Origin: Pectobacterium fontis
GTDB taxonomy: Bacteria > Pseudomonadota > Gammaproteobacteria > Enterobacterales > Enterobacteriaceae
Direction: 5' to 3'
Length of the DNA: 64,000 nt
Assembly (NCBI RefSeq): GCF_000803215.1
Contig: NZ_JSXC01000012.1
Coordinates: forward strand, 62,001-126,000
Part shown: one piece after another, positions 22,915 through 29,903 of the stretch
Position numbering within the stretch: position 1 is the first letter of the stretch
Layout: each line of letters opens with the position of its first letter
Program-made: the position numbers and the translations under genes
Notes under the pieces: generated by a model
Told to the model about the DNA's origin: nothing
Databases searched by the model: none
What the model saw: only the letters and a program-made list of their open reading frames with translations

Positions 22915-22993
22915 TATTTTTATCCTCAACAGCAATCATAATCTTTAGAACCCTGGAATATTTTATGGAGCAATATTGTCGGGACTGGACTGA

Positions 22994-23012
22994 TGGTCTG
23001 GTGGTCAGGCCA
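22994..23012. promoter_or_regulatory. Candidate GntR-family operator
   Basis: TGGTCTG, 5 bp, CAGGCCA is an imperfect palindrome (6 of 7 pairs) in the 273-bp spacer between the MFS-uxuA operon and the divergent regulator. FadR-subfamily regulators such as UxuR and ExuR use TGGT-N-ACCA-like palindromes, so this is a plausible site. It has not been tested against a consensus model. Confidence 0.45.
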
Positions 23013-23051
23013 CAAGATTTGAAAAGTATTCCGCAAGATGGCGGTAATTAC

Positions 23052-23067
23052 TGTGATGTGTTTCTCA
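23052..23067. promoter_or_regulatory. Candidate CRP site
   Basis: TGTGA-N6-TCTCA matches the CRP consensus TGTGA-N6-TCACA at 9 of 10 positions. It lies in the spacer shared by the MFS-uxuA operon and the regulator gene. Catabolite control of hexuronate genes is well known in enterobacteria. An 11-bp direct repeat (ATGAAAAAGGC at 23080 and 23099) follows, of unknown meaning. Confidence 0.5.
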
Positions 23068-23187
23068 TTTTCTGTTGTTATGAAAAAGGCCGCCGTAGAT
23101 GAAAAAGGCGAGCGAATTCTTCGCATATGGTAAGCTTCGCGTCAGCATCGTACAGCCCGTGCAAGCCTGAATTCGGTTGGAGGAGTT

Positions 23188-23877
23188 ATGGATTTACCCG
23201 CGCTCAAAGTAGAGCGTTTGTATCGTCAAATATCGAATCTGCTGATTAACTGCATTCAAAATGGGCAGTTTTTACCGGGGGATATGCTGCCCTCTGAGCG
23301 AGATTTGGCTAAACAACTCAGTGTGAGCCGTTCGTCGATCCGTGAAGCATTGATTGCATTAGAAATTACCGGGTGGATTGAGATTCGCACCGGCAATGGC
23401 GTGTTTGTCAGCAACCCCTTGCCTCTGGCTGCGCAATCGCAACCTGACGAGGAGTTCAGTCTTAAATCGCTGATTCTGGCTCGTCAGGCTTTTGAAGGGT
23501 TATTGGCGGAAATGGCGGCGCGCAACGGTAACGAAGATCAGCGAACCGAGCTGATGGACATTATGCAGGATCTCACGCAGCTCAATGCCAACGATGAAAA
23601 GTTTCTGAGCGAAGATAAGCGCTTTCATCTACTGATTGGTGAAATGAGCGGTAATGAAGTGCTACGTGACATGATGGAGAATTTGTGGAACAAACGCACA
23701 AGTTCGCGCTTTGTCCGGCTGGAAAGCCACTACGCGCAGGAGGATTTTCCTGTGGCGTTACAGCAAGATCATCATGATATCGCTATGGCGATTGTGGAGC
23801 GCGATCCCGTGCGCGCCCGTGCTTGCATGGAGCGCCATCTACAGCATGTTTATGATCGGTTATTTAGCAATCCATAA
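23188..23877 (+). CDS. GntR-family regulator (FadR/UxuR subfamily)
   Basis: A 229-aa protein with an N-terminal GntR winged helix (residues about 8-75: PSERDLAKQLSVSRSSIREAL in pieces, IRTGNGVFV) and a C-terminal all-helical FCD domain (about 90-225) with metal-ligand-type residues in EDKRFHLLIG and QQDHHDIAMAI. It is divergent from MFS-uxuA and is most likely their hexuronate-responsive repressor, a UxuR/ExuR equivalent (inference from position and subfamily). The ATG is preceded by GGAGGAGTT. Confidence 0.87.
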   Translation: MDLPALKVERLYRQISNLLINCIQNGQFLPGDMLPSERDLAKQLSVSRSSIREALIALEITGWIEIRTGNGVFVSNPLPLAAQSQPDEEFSLKSLILARQAFEGLLAEMAARNGNEDQRTELMDIMQDLTQLNANDEKFLSEDKRFHLLIGEMSGNEVLRDMMENLWNKRTSSRFVRLESHYAQEDFPVALQQDHHDIAMAIVERDPVRARACMERHLQHVYDRLFSNP

Positions 23878-23883
23878 ACCTGA

Positions 23884-23913
23884 AATCTACCGTACCATCC
23901 GGCGCGGTAGATT
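23884..23913. terminator. Bidirectional hairpin between the gntR and MCP genes
   Basis: AATCTACCG (23884-23892) and CGGTAGATT (23905-23913) form a perfect 9-bp stem in the 51-bp gap between two convergent genes. T tracts are weak on both sides. Confidence 0.5.
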
Positions 23914-23928
23914 GCAGGGCGGCAAGCG

Positions 23929-25932
23929 TTAAGAGAGCTTGAATACCAGCACGGTTTGCGCGAGCTGTCGGGCCTGTTCTTCCAGCGAGGCGGCAGCAGC
24001 CGTAGCTTCCTGCACCAGCGCGGCGTTCTGTTGGGTAACGCCATCCATCTCGTGAACAGCCTGCGTCACCTGACTGATTCCACGCGATTGTTCATCCGAT
24101 GCTGAGACGATCTCATCCATGATGTCTTTTACCGAGGTGACGGCATGCAGCATATCCCGCATCGTTTCACCCGCGTTGTGGGCCAGCGTAACGCCGCTAT
24201 CGACGCGGCTAGCGGATTCCGTCATTAGCGCAGTGATATCTTTTACCGCACTGGCGCTACGCTGCGCGAGGTTGCGCACTTCGTTGGCAACGACGGCAAA
24301 ACCACGCCCTTGTTCACCCGCTCTGGCGGCTTCTACTGCCGCGTTGAGTGCCAGAATATTGGTCTGAAACGCAATGCCGCTGATGATGCCGGTAATGTCG
24401 GCAATTTTCTGTGAACTATCGTCGATCTCCCGCATTATTTCGACAACCTGACCGACAATCTTGTCGCCTTTCTGGGCGATATACGCGGCATTCTGTGCCA
24501 GTGTGGTGGCGTTATGGGCATTGTCTGCATTCTGTTTCACCGTTGCCGTAATTTGCTCCATGCTGGCGGCGGTTTCTTCCAGTGCCGCCGCCTGTTGCTC
24601 GGTACGGGAAGCCAGATCGGTGTTGCCTGCTGCAATTTCGGTTGCCCCGTGGCTGACGGATTCGCTGGTGCTAATCAGTTGCTCGACGATATCTCTCAAC
24701 TGTGTCTGCATGGCGTTCATGGCGTAAAAAATACTGCCGTTGTCCTTCTGCTGCACGGGGATGTTCTGTGTTAGATCCCCTTGTGCAATGGACAGGGCAA
24801 TTTGCGCTGCCTGTGCGGGTTCTCCGCCAATCGGGCGGGCGACCTGGCGGTTAAAGATGATGCCCAATATGCCGGAAACCACCACGATACTCAGTACCAT
24901 CAGCAGCAGCCCCACGTTGCGCTGTTGCATCGTTTCCGCCATTACTACATCGACAGGGGCTGACAGGCCGAGCATCCAGGGCGTATCGGTATGGCCGATG
25001 GTTATTGGCACATACACGTTAAATGCCGGGGTGTTCAGTACGGCATTATCACGTTCGATCTGATATGGCTGACCTTTGATGACGTGCTCCAGTAGCGCTG
25101 GGTCGTTTTCAATTTTTTTGGTCACCCGTGATTTATCGGGATGAGAAATGTAGGCACCCGTGTGGGATAGCAACTGCGCGTAGCCCGTGCCTTCATAGGG
25201 CTTGATGGTGTTGGTGAGCTGTTGCAGCGTATCCAGCGCAAAATCCGCGGTGACGGAGCCGTAAAACGTATTGTTGATGATGATGGGCACGGCGATCGAA
25301 GTCAGCAGGACATCGACGCCGTTGTAAGGGTAGCTATACGGTTCCAGAATCACTTCTTGCTGGCGTTTCTTCGGCAGAAGATAGTAATCACCGCTGCCGG
25401 GCGTTTCATAATCCAGCAGATTATGCAGCACAATGTTGCCTGCGGTATCACGGTCAACATAACGGACGAAGCGGCCTTGCGGGTCCTGATCGGGCAGACT
25501 CGCATAGTCTTGATCTTTTCCGTCAAACGCATTGGGTTCCCATGCCAGCGACATGGAAAGAAAATCAGGGTGGCTTTTCAGTGCATTCTTCAGCAGTGTT
25601 TCTGCGGTTTTTCGGTCGGCACTACCAGCTTCCTGTAGGCTGACAACGCTCTGCACCAGATTACGCGCCGCATGGAGTGCGACATCCAGTTTTTGCTGAA
25701 TCAGGTGGCTGTTGGTGTACGCCGTTTGCTCAAGGTAGCGCTGGACGATGGTTTTTTGCTGTTGGCTGGATTGCCAGATCAGCAGGCTGATAGTGACAAT
25801 AAATCCGAGCGCGATAGTCGTAACGCCAGCCAAAAGCATCAGCATGCGTGTGCTGAGCTTTCTTTTTGATGCTGTTGGTGAGGCGTGCATGGAGGGGTTG
25901 CTGTGATTAACCGATAACAGTGTAGTAGACAT
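23929..25932 (-). CDS. Methyl-accepting chemotaxis protein with a dCache-type sensor
   Basis: A 667-aa inner-membrane chemoreceptor. Order: cytoplasmic N-tail; TM1 about 30-53 ([24 protein letters not shown], split); periplasmic dCache-like ligand domain about 60-335 (landmarks [12 protein letters not shown]-like [29 protein letters not shown]); TM2 about 344-363; HAMP; and the signalling domain with the hairpin tip [21 protein letters not shown]. There is no C-terminal NWETF-type CheR pentapeptide; the protein ends [11 protein letters not shown]. The ligand is unknown. A consensus flagellar sigma-28 promoter lies 134 bp upstream of the start. Confidence 0.92.
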   Translation of the reverse strand: MSTTLLSVNHSNPSMHASPTASKRKLSTRMLMLLAGVTTIALGFIVTISLLIWQSSQQQKTIVQRYLEQTAYTNSHLIQQKLDVALHAARNLVQSVVSLQEAGSADRKTAETLLKNALKSHPDFLSMSLAWEPNAFDGKDQDYASLPDQDPQGRFVRYVDRDTAGNIVLHNLLDYETPGSGDYYLLPKKRQQEVILEPYSYPYNGVDVLLTSIAVPIIINNTFYGSVTADFALDTLQQLTNTIKPYEGTGYAQLLSHTGAYISHPDKSRVTKKIENDPALLEHVIKGQPYQIERDNAVLNTPAFNVYVPITIGHTDTPWMLGLSAPVDVVMAETMQQRNVGLLLMVLSIVVVSGILGIIFNRQVARPIGGEPAQAAQIALSIAQGDLTQNIPVQQKDNGSIFYAMNAMQTQLRDIVEQLISTSESVSHGATEIAAGNTDLASRTEQQAAALEETAASMEQITATVKQNADNAHNATTLAQNAAYIAQKGDKIVGQVVEIMREIDDSSQKIADITGIISGIAFQTNILALNAAVEAARAGEQGRGFAVVANEVRNLAQRSASAVKDITALMTESASRVDSGVTLAHNAGETMRDMLHAVTSVKDIMDEIVSASDEQSRGISQVTQAVHEMDGVTQQNAALVQEATAAAASLEEQARQLAQTVLVFKLS

Positions 25933-26065
25933 ATGCGTAATATCCCCTAGAATACAAGTATCACAAGGTACTTTTTCATAAAAGAATCAATGCATTACTG
26001 TCCTTTGTTTTTATGGGGCATTCCCTTATATGAACGGTATTTTTGCGATGCAAATTACGATTAAG

Positions 26066-26092
26066 TTATCGGCGATACACAAGATCCCTTTA
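26066..26092 (-). promoter_or_regulatory. Consensus sigma-28 (FliA) promoter for the chemoreceptor
   Basis: On the minus strand TAAA is followed after exactly 15 bp by GCCGATAA, a full match to the enterobacterial FliA consensus. Transcription would start near 26058 and leave a leader of about 125 nt before the MCP start at 25932. This ties the receptor to the flagellar class III regulon. Confidence 0.85.
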
Positions 26093-26153
26093 GGTGGCTC
26101 GCGAAAATGTCAAAAATTGGCATAGGGCAATCAATTAACATTAATGTGAGAGA

Positions 26154-26273
26154 TTACCCTTTGCCGGGTGAGCGGAAATCAGGCTGCGGGCCTTTGCTGA
26201 CGGAATCGCGGATAATCAGCTCACCTTTAAAGGTGAGAGGCGGATAGCACCAGGATGCCATCGGCAAATCGTC
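26154..26273 (-). pseudogene. Scrap of a LacI-family regulator (C-terminal end)
   Basis: The minus-strand frame reads DDLPMASWCYPPL followed at once by TFKGELIIRDSVSKGP. These resemble two pieces from the C-terminal half of LacI/GalR regulators (a DD(L/I)PMASY-type stretch, and a terminal GELIIRDSV) that are normally about 40 residues apart. The stretch between them is missing and there is no helix-turn-helix upstream. It looks like the decayed end of a lost regulator gene between the MCP and yidA. The frame opens at 26360, but the first 29 residues have no recognisable similarity. Confidence 0.45.
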
Positions 26274-26320
26274 TACTGCATGGCTTTTTACGTTGTATGT
26301 CATATGCCTGTCACCCTGCC

Positions 26321-26373
<53 letters not shown>

Positions 26374-26390
26374 CTGATGCTGGAAAAACT

Positions 26391-27206
26391 ATGTCTGTAA
26401 AACTGATCGCTATTGATATGGATGGGACGTTACTGACGCCCGACAATCAAATTTCACCTGCGGTAAAAGCCGCGATTGCTGCCGCCAGAGAGAAGGGCGT
26501 ACAGGTCGTGCTGGCTACGGGTCGCCCCTATATCGGCGTTGAACGTTACCTGATGGAGCTGAATTTGCAGCAGGAAGGCTGTTACTGCATCACCAATAAC
26601 GGCGCGTTGGTGCAACGTACGGTCAATGGTGATTGTGTAGCGCAAACCGCGCTGAGCTTCGATGATTATCGCTATTTTGAAGCGTTAGCCTGCAAACTTG
26701 GCGTTCATTTCCACGCGCTGGACTTCAATTTCGTCTATACCGCGAATAAAGATATCAGCCCTTACACCATCCACGAATCTCACCTGACCGGGATGCCGTT
26801 GAAGTATCGCGCGGTTGAGGAAATGGACCGCAGCCTGACGTTCCCGAAAGTGATGATGATTGATGAGCCTGAGATATTAGACCGCGCTATCCGCCAGCTT
26901 CCCCCGGAAGCCTTTGAACGTTACACCATCATGAAAAGCGCTGAATACTATCTGGAAATTCTGGATAAGCGCGTCAACAAAGGTGAAGGCGTGAAGATGC
27001 TGGCGGATCACCTCGGCATTCCACGCGAAAGCGTCATGACGCTGGGCGACCAGCAGAACGATCTGGCGATGATTCACTACGCGGGGATCGGTGTTGCGAT
27101 GGGCAACGCGATTGATGAAGTGAAAGAAGCCAGCCAGTTCGTCACCAAAACCAACGCGGAAGACGGTGTCGCCTACGCGATTGAGAAATTTGTGCTGAAT
27201 GCCTGA
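26391..27206 (+). CDS. yidA: Sugar phosphatase YidA (HAD superfamily, Cof type)
   Basis: A 271-aa cytoplasmic HAD phosphatase acting on small sugar phosphates. Motif I DMDGT with nucleophile Asp9 and Asp11, motif II TGR, Lys in motif III and motif IV GDQQNDLAM are all visible, with a C2-type cap between. It is close to E. coli YidA (270 aa), also found near gyrB in E. coli; here the uxuA and MCP genes separate them. Confidence 0.95.
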   Translation: MSVKLIAIDMDGTLLTPDNQISPAVKAAIAAAREKGVQVVLATGRPYIGVERYLMELNLQQEGCYCITNNGALVQRTVNGDCVAQTALSFDDYRYFEALACKLGVHFHALDFNFVYTANKDISPYTIHESHLTGMPLKYRAVEEMDRSLTFPKVMMIDEPEILDRAIRQLPPEAFERYTIMKSAEYYLEILDKRVNKGEGVKMLADHLGIPRESVMTLGDQQNDLAMIHYAGIGVAMGNAIDEVKEASQFVTKTNAEDGVAYAIEKFVLNA

Positions 27207-27225
27207 TAGGTAACGTTGATAGGCA

Positions 27226-27258
27226 GATCTATAAGGCGGCTACATAGCCTTATAGATC
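27226..27258 (+). terminator. yidA downstream hairpin
   Basis: A perfect 12-bp inverted repeat (GATCTATAAGGC and complement) with a 9-nt loop, 20 bp after the yidA stop. The inner part can also pair as GGCTA-CA-TAGCC. No T tract follows, so it could be a Rho-type 3' end or simply a stable repeat. Confidence 0.6.
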
Positions 27259-27446
27259 CGTCATACTCCACACGGCTTGTGTTGGCAAAAGGCAGTATTT
27301 CATCATCTGTTATCGCGAAATAATAGACTGTTTGGTATATGATTTTGCTTAATTCAAAAGATATAACTTTGATTGATATGTTAAAATTTTTATTGCATTA
27401 GCGTAATAATCATTGGGAATAATATTTTTAATTAGGGAATTATGTT

Positions 27447-28340
27447 ATGAAGTCGGTATTTAAATTAGGATTGATTTGTATCGCCACACTTTCTGTTTCT
27501 GCTTGTGATCTTTTAGATTTCACCAGTAATAAAGGAAAGTTCCAATATAGCAACCCCACCGAGAAAAATATTAAATTTAAAGTTGATGGTGAAAGCTATG
27601 ATGTATTACCTGGGGCTAAAGGAATAATTAAGCTCTCTTCGGGTATGCATAAATTAGAAAACAGTAAAGGTGATGTTTTCTCATTCATGGTGTTGGATGA
27701 GAATAAAGGCGGAATTATCAATCCTGATAATCATGTCTATTATACATTATCAGAAGTTTATGCTGTTGAAGGGAAAGAGAATAAATTTAGACCCGTAACC
27801 TATGATGTGACGATAAACGGGCATCAATTAGAAATGCCGGCCAGAAGTGCAAACGCCTCCGTCATTGATGCCAGCACGTTTAAATGTACTTACCAATTAG
27901 ACGAACCGTTCCCAGAATCAATCAAAACCAGTAACCGTAGTTCAGACGGCAATATTCAATCCAAATGCTTTGATAAAAAAGATATGTTGGATTATTTATT
28001 AAACACTTACAAAGAAGATCTCAAGCCCGAGTCGCCTAAGGATGAAGGTGACGACTCAATTAATATGGTATTTAGCTATGATGCACCAACGGTGAATTTC
28101 GCCAACGCTGACATGCAGAAAGATGCAGATGGGATCATCAGCGAAGTGAAGAAACTAAAAGAGAATAATGACGTAGAGGCGCATGAGAAAATAAGCTCTA
28201 ATATTAGTAAGCTATATGGCGATTTGATCACGGTCTATGCGAAAAACACCATGACCCTTCCGCAAGAAGAAAGTGAAAAATATAATAACTTTATTCGTCA
28301 GGTGGGTGAATTACAAACGTATGGCGTATGGGCTAAGTAA
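27447..28340 (+). CDS. Putative lipoprotein of unknown function
   Basis: A 297-aa protein with a lipoprotein signal: MKSVFKLGLICIATLSVSAC, lipobox SVSAC with Cys20. The next residue is Asp, the enterobacterial inner-membrane retention signal, so it probably stays in the inner membrane. The rest has no recognisable domain. Residues about 35-120 are beta-rich (KFKVDGESYDVLPGAKGIIKL, split) and the C-terminal third is helical and charged. Two Cys at about 149 and 174 could pair. The gene is AT-rich compared with yidA and sits at the left edge of the T6SS-cargo island. It ends in a terminator-like hairpin. Confidence 0.7.
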   Translation: MKSVFKLGLICIATLSVSACDLLDFTSNKGKFQYSNPTEKNIKFKVDGESYDVLPGAKGIIKLSSGMHKLENSKGDVFSFMVLDENKGGIINPDNHVYYTLSEVYAVEGKENKFRPVTYDVTINGHQLEMPARSANASVIDASTFKCTYQLDEPFPESIKTSNRSSDGNIQSKCFDKKDMLDYLLNTYKEDLKPESPKDEGDDSINMVFSYDAPTVNFANADMQKDADGIISEVKKLKENNDVEAHEKISSNISKLYGDLITVYAKNTMTLPQEESEKYNNFIRQVGELQTYGVWAK

Positions 28341-28356
28341 TTAATATCTTATGATT

Positions 28357-28409
28357 AAGGCAAGAGTTTTCAGTGTGTCATTCAGTATGTTAAAGAAGAC
28401 TCTTGCCTT
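28357..28409 (+). terminator. Terminator after the lipoprotein gene
   Basis: AAGGCAAGAGT (28357-28367) and ACTCTTGCCTT (28399-28409) form an 11-bp stem around a 31-nt loop, followed by TATATC. The long loop lowers confidence, but the position just past the stop is right. Confidence 0.6.
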
Positions 28410-28436
28410 TATATCTGTCCGACGTCAATTTAATCA

Positions 28437-28537
28437 TTATTTCAATGTGAGAGATTTCTCTATTTTCTCTTTCATCACCTGAGTGATGTGATTCACCACT
28501 TGGCTACGCGGGTTCTGCTTCTAACTCTTTGATGCTC
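28437..28537 (-). pseudogene. 3' scrap of a lysR gene, a second copy of the one at 32128-33024
   Basis: 28460-28518 matches 32151-32209 at 58 of 59 bases, and 28519-28537 continues as 32551-32569 with two mismatches. On the minus strand the scrap ends VMKEKIEKSLTLK-stop against VMKEKIAESLELK-stop in the intact gene, so it is a diverged allele rather than a fresh duplicate. The join lies at GGGTTCTGC, which occurs twice in the intact gene (32201 and 32542). The scrap has thus lost about 341 bp between short direct repeats. Non-functional. Confidence 0.85.
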
Positions 28538-29116
28538 TATAGTTAATTCTATTGGTAATCGCTATCAGTCTGAGCATGAAGATCAAATTCAAGTCTTAGG
28601 GTTAAATCATACAATAACGAGAGAAGAGAATATATCGCATCATCCTATACAACTCATTAAACCTATAGATAAATCGTCTCCATTACTCGGTGTGTCCGTG
28701 ACATCAAATGAAAAACTAACGGCAAGGTTTTTTTCTATCGAGCTAATATGGTAGGTCAATTATAAGTATTCTACGAGTTAATATTGACTGACGCACGAAT
28801 TGTATCTTTTTCCTCATAATAGATATCTCAATCAGCAAAATTGGTAGGGGCACAAACTAAAGAATTTGTTAGGGTGAATAAAGACAAAAAGGTTCGAGAA
28901 AAGACTGATTGGGAAGATCTCCAACCTGTGATAAGAGATATTTTTATTGATGTTATATACCAAGGGTATCGTGGGGATACAATAATGTTAGCAGCAACAA
29001 AGAATAACACAGATGATATCCTTTATTTAATAATTAATAACTCAGATCTTAGGAGAGATGAGCGTGGAAGACATAGAGTAAAGTATTTAAATGAAAATAG
29101 AATAAGGGAGTTGTGA
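28533..29116 (+). pseudogene. hcp: Decayed Hcp protein with C-terminal extension (Hcp-ET-like T6SS effector)
   Basis: Frame 1 (to TAG 28752-28754) reads SIGNRYQSEHEDQIQVLGL and IKPIDKSSPLLGVSVTSNEKL, the typical text of Hcp, the T6SS tube protein. At the T run 28728-28734 the match moves to another frame: FYRANMVGQL, stop, VFYELILTDARIVSF, the Hcp C-terminal strands. After stops at 28763, 28817 and 28820 the same frame continues into about 97 residues of extension (TKEFVRVNKDKKVREKTDW, IRDIFIDVIYQGYRGDT) ending at TGA 29114-29116. Hcp and extension are in one frame, so the ancestor was an Hcp fused to an effector domain. The Hcp N-terminus is cut off at the lysR scrap. The extension is not identified; the DUF1311-like partner gene downstream hints at a peptidoglycan-active toxin. 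Confidence 0.78.
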
Positions 29117-29118
29117 TT

Positions 29119-29629
29119 ATGAAAAAATATTTTTTGTTCTTATTTTTTCTTTCGTTTTAAATGCAAAAACGACTGACGATTATCTGAACGAGAGTGAAAT
29201 GGGTGTGTGTAAAGAAATAATGTCTGAGAATGACGGTAGAGCTATATATCATTGTGCTTATTTAATGGCAGAGGATTCTGATAAAAAACTCAATAAAAAG
29301 TTTTCAGGAAGAAATCTAAATAGCTTTGCATAATAGCGCTCCACTCATAGGTGGTGAGGACCCCGTTAGCACAGGTCTTGCACAATGGGAAGTGAAGCAT
29401 CAATGCGCAAAGTTATTTAGAATTAGTTAAAATAAATGACAACGACATCATCAAGGCATTCAAGAAACATCAACGTTCATGGAAAAGGTATAAAAAAGAC
29501 CGATGTGCATACGTAACATCAGGCACGGAAAAAGATAGCGCAGCGTATCAATTCCACTTAAATCTCTGCAATGCAACCGAAAACTACCGAAGAATCGAGA
29601 CGCTGGAAGATGAGCCAGGGTTTCCATAA
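29119..29629 (+). pseudogene. Decayed DUF1311/LprI-like gene, probable former immunity gene
   Basis: It starts two bases after the Hcp-extension stop: MKKYFLFLFFLSF then TAA. One missing T in the run near 29140 explains this stop; the next frame continues a secreted protein (VLNAKTTDDYLNESEMGVC, HCAYLMAEDSDKKLNKKF). After a 105-bp insertion the protein resumes in another frame as FKKHQRSWKRYKKDRCAYV and ends at TAA 29627-29629. The Cys spacing, the D-KKLN-K-F piece and the W-KY--RC piece are the DUF1311 pattern, a family that includes the LprI lysozyme inhibitor. A periplasmic lysozyme-inhibitor-like immunity protein fits a cell-wall toxin upstream. Broken by at least two frame changes and the insertion. 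Confidence 0.72.
29316..29420. mobile_element. MITE-like element with 14-bp terminal inverted repeats
   Basis: 105 bp bounded by CTAAATAGCTTTGC (29316-29329) and GCAAAGTTATTTAG (29407-29420), inverted repeats with one mismatch. A 3-bp target duplication AAT flanks both ends. It carries no reading frame and splits the DUF1311-like gene. The family is not recognised. The outer bases of the repeats recur in the two 16-bp palindromes at 29654 and 32095. Confidence 0.65.
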
Positions 29630-29653
29630 TTGGAATTTTAAATGTTCAAATCC

Positions 29654-29669
29654 CTAAATAGCTATTTAG
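29654..29669. repeat. 16-bp palindrome CTAAATAGCTATTTAG (left copy)
   Basis: A perfect palindrome, identical to the copy at 32095-32110. The two bracket the PAAR effector-immunity pair. Its ends are those of the MITE-like element (CTAAATAGCT... and ...TATTTAG). The rest of the gap 29630-29903 is AT-rich, with no gene that I can support. Confidence 0.75.
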
Positions 29670-29903
29670 ATAGTGCTTACCTTGCTATCAAAACCGACAT
29701 CATCGTTTCTTTGTCTCAGTGAGACTGGTGAGGAAGCTTTGTCAGGCCATTTTTATGGCTTAGCAGGAAATAATATCTGACCATAAATAAAAATTTCGTT
29801 ATTAATATCTATTTCTTGATCCGATAGCGGTTTCGGTATTGAACCGCCCATAAAAAGCGACCAATATTCATACACTAAGGAGTTTTTTTACTGTCAAAGG
29901 ATA

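Noticed and set aside
28841-29116. An intact small gene of 91 aa starting at TTG 28841
   Set aside because: The frame continues upstream into Hcp sequence with stops. TTG 28841 has only a poor start context, so it is better read as the tail of a broken Hcp fusion.
29316-29669. Insertion sequence
   Set aside because: No transposase frame anywhere between 29 and 30 kb; only a short non-coding element and a palindrome are seen.
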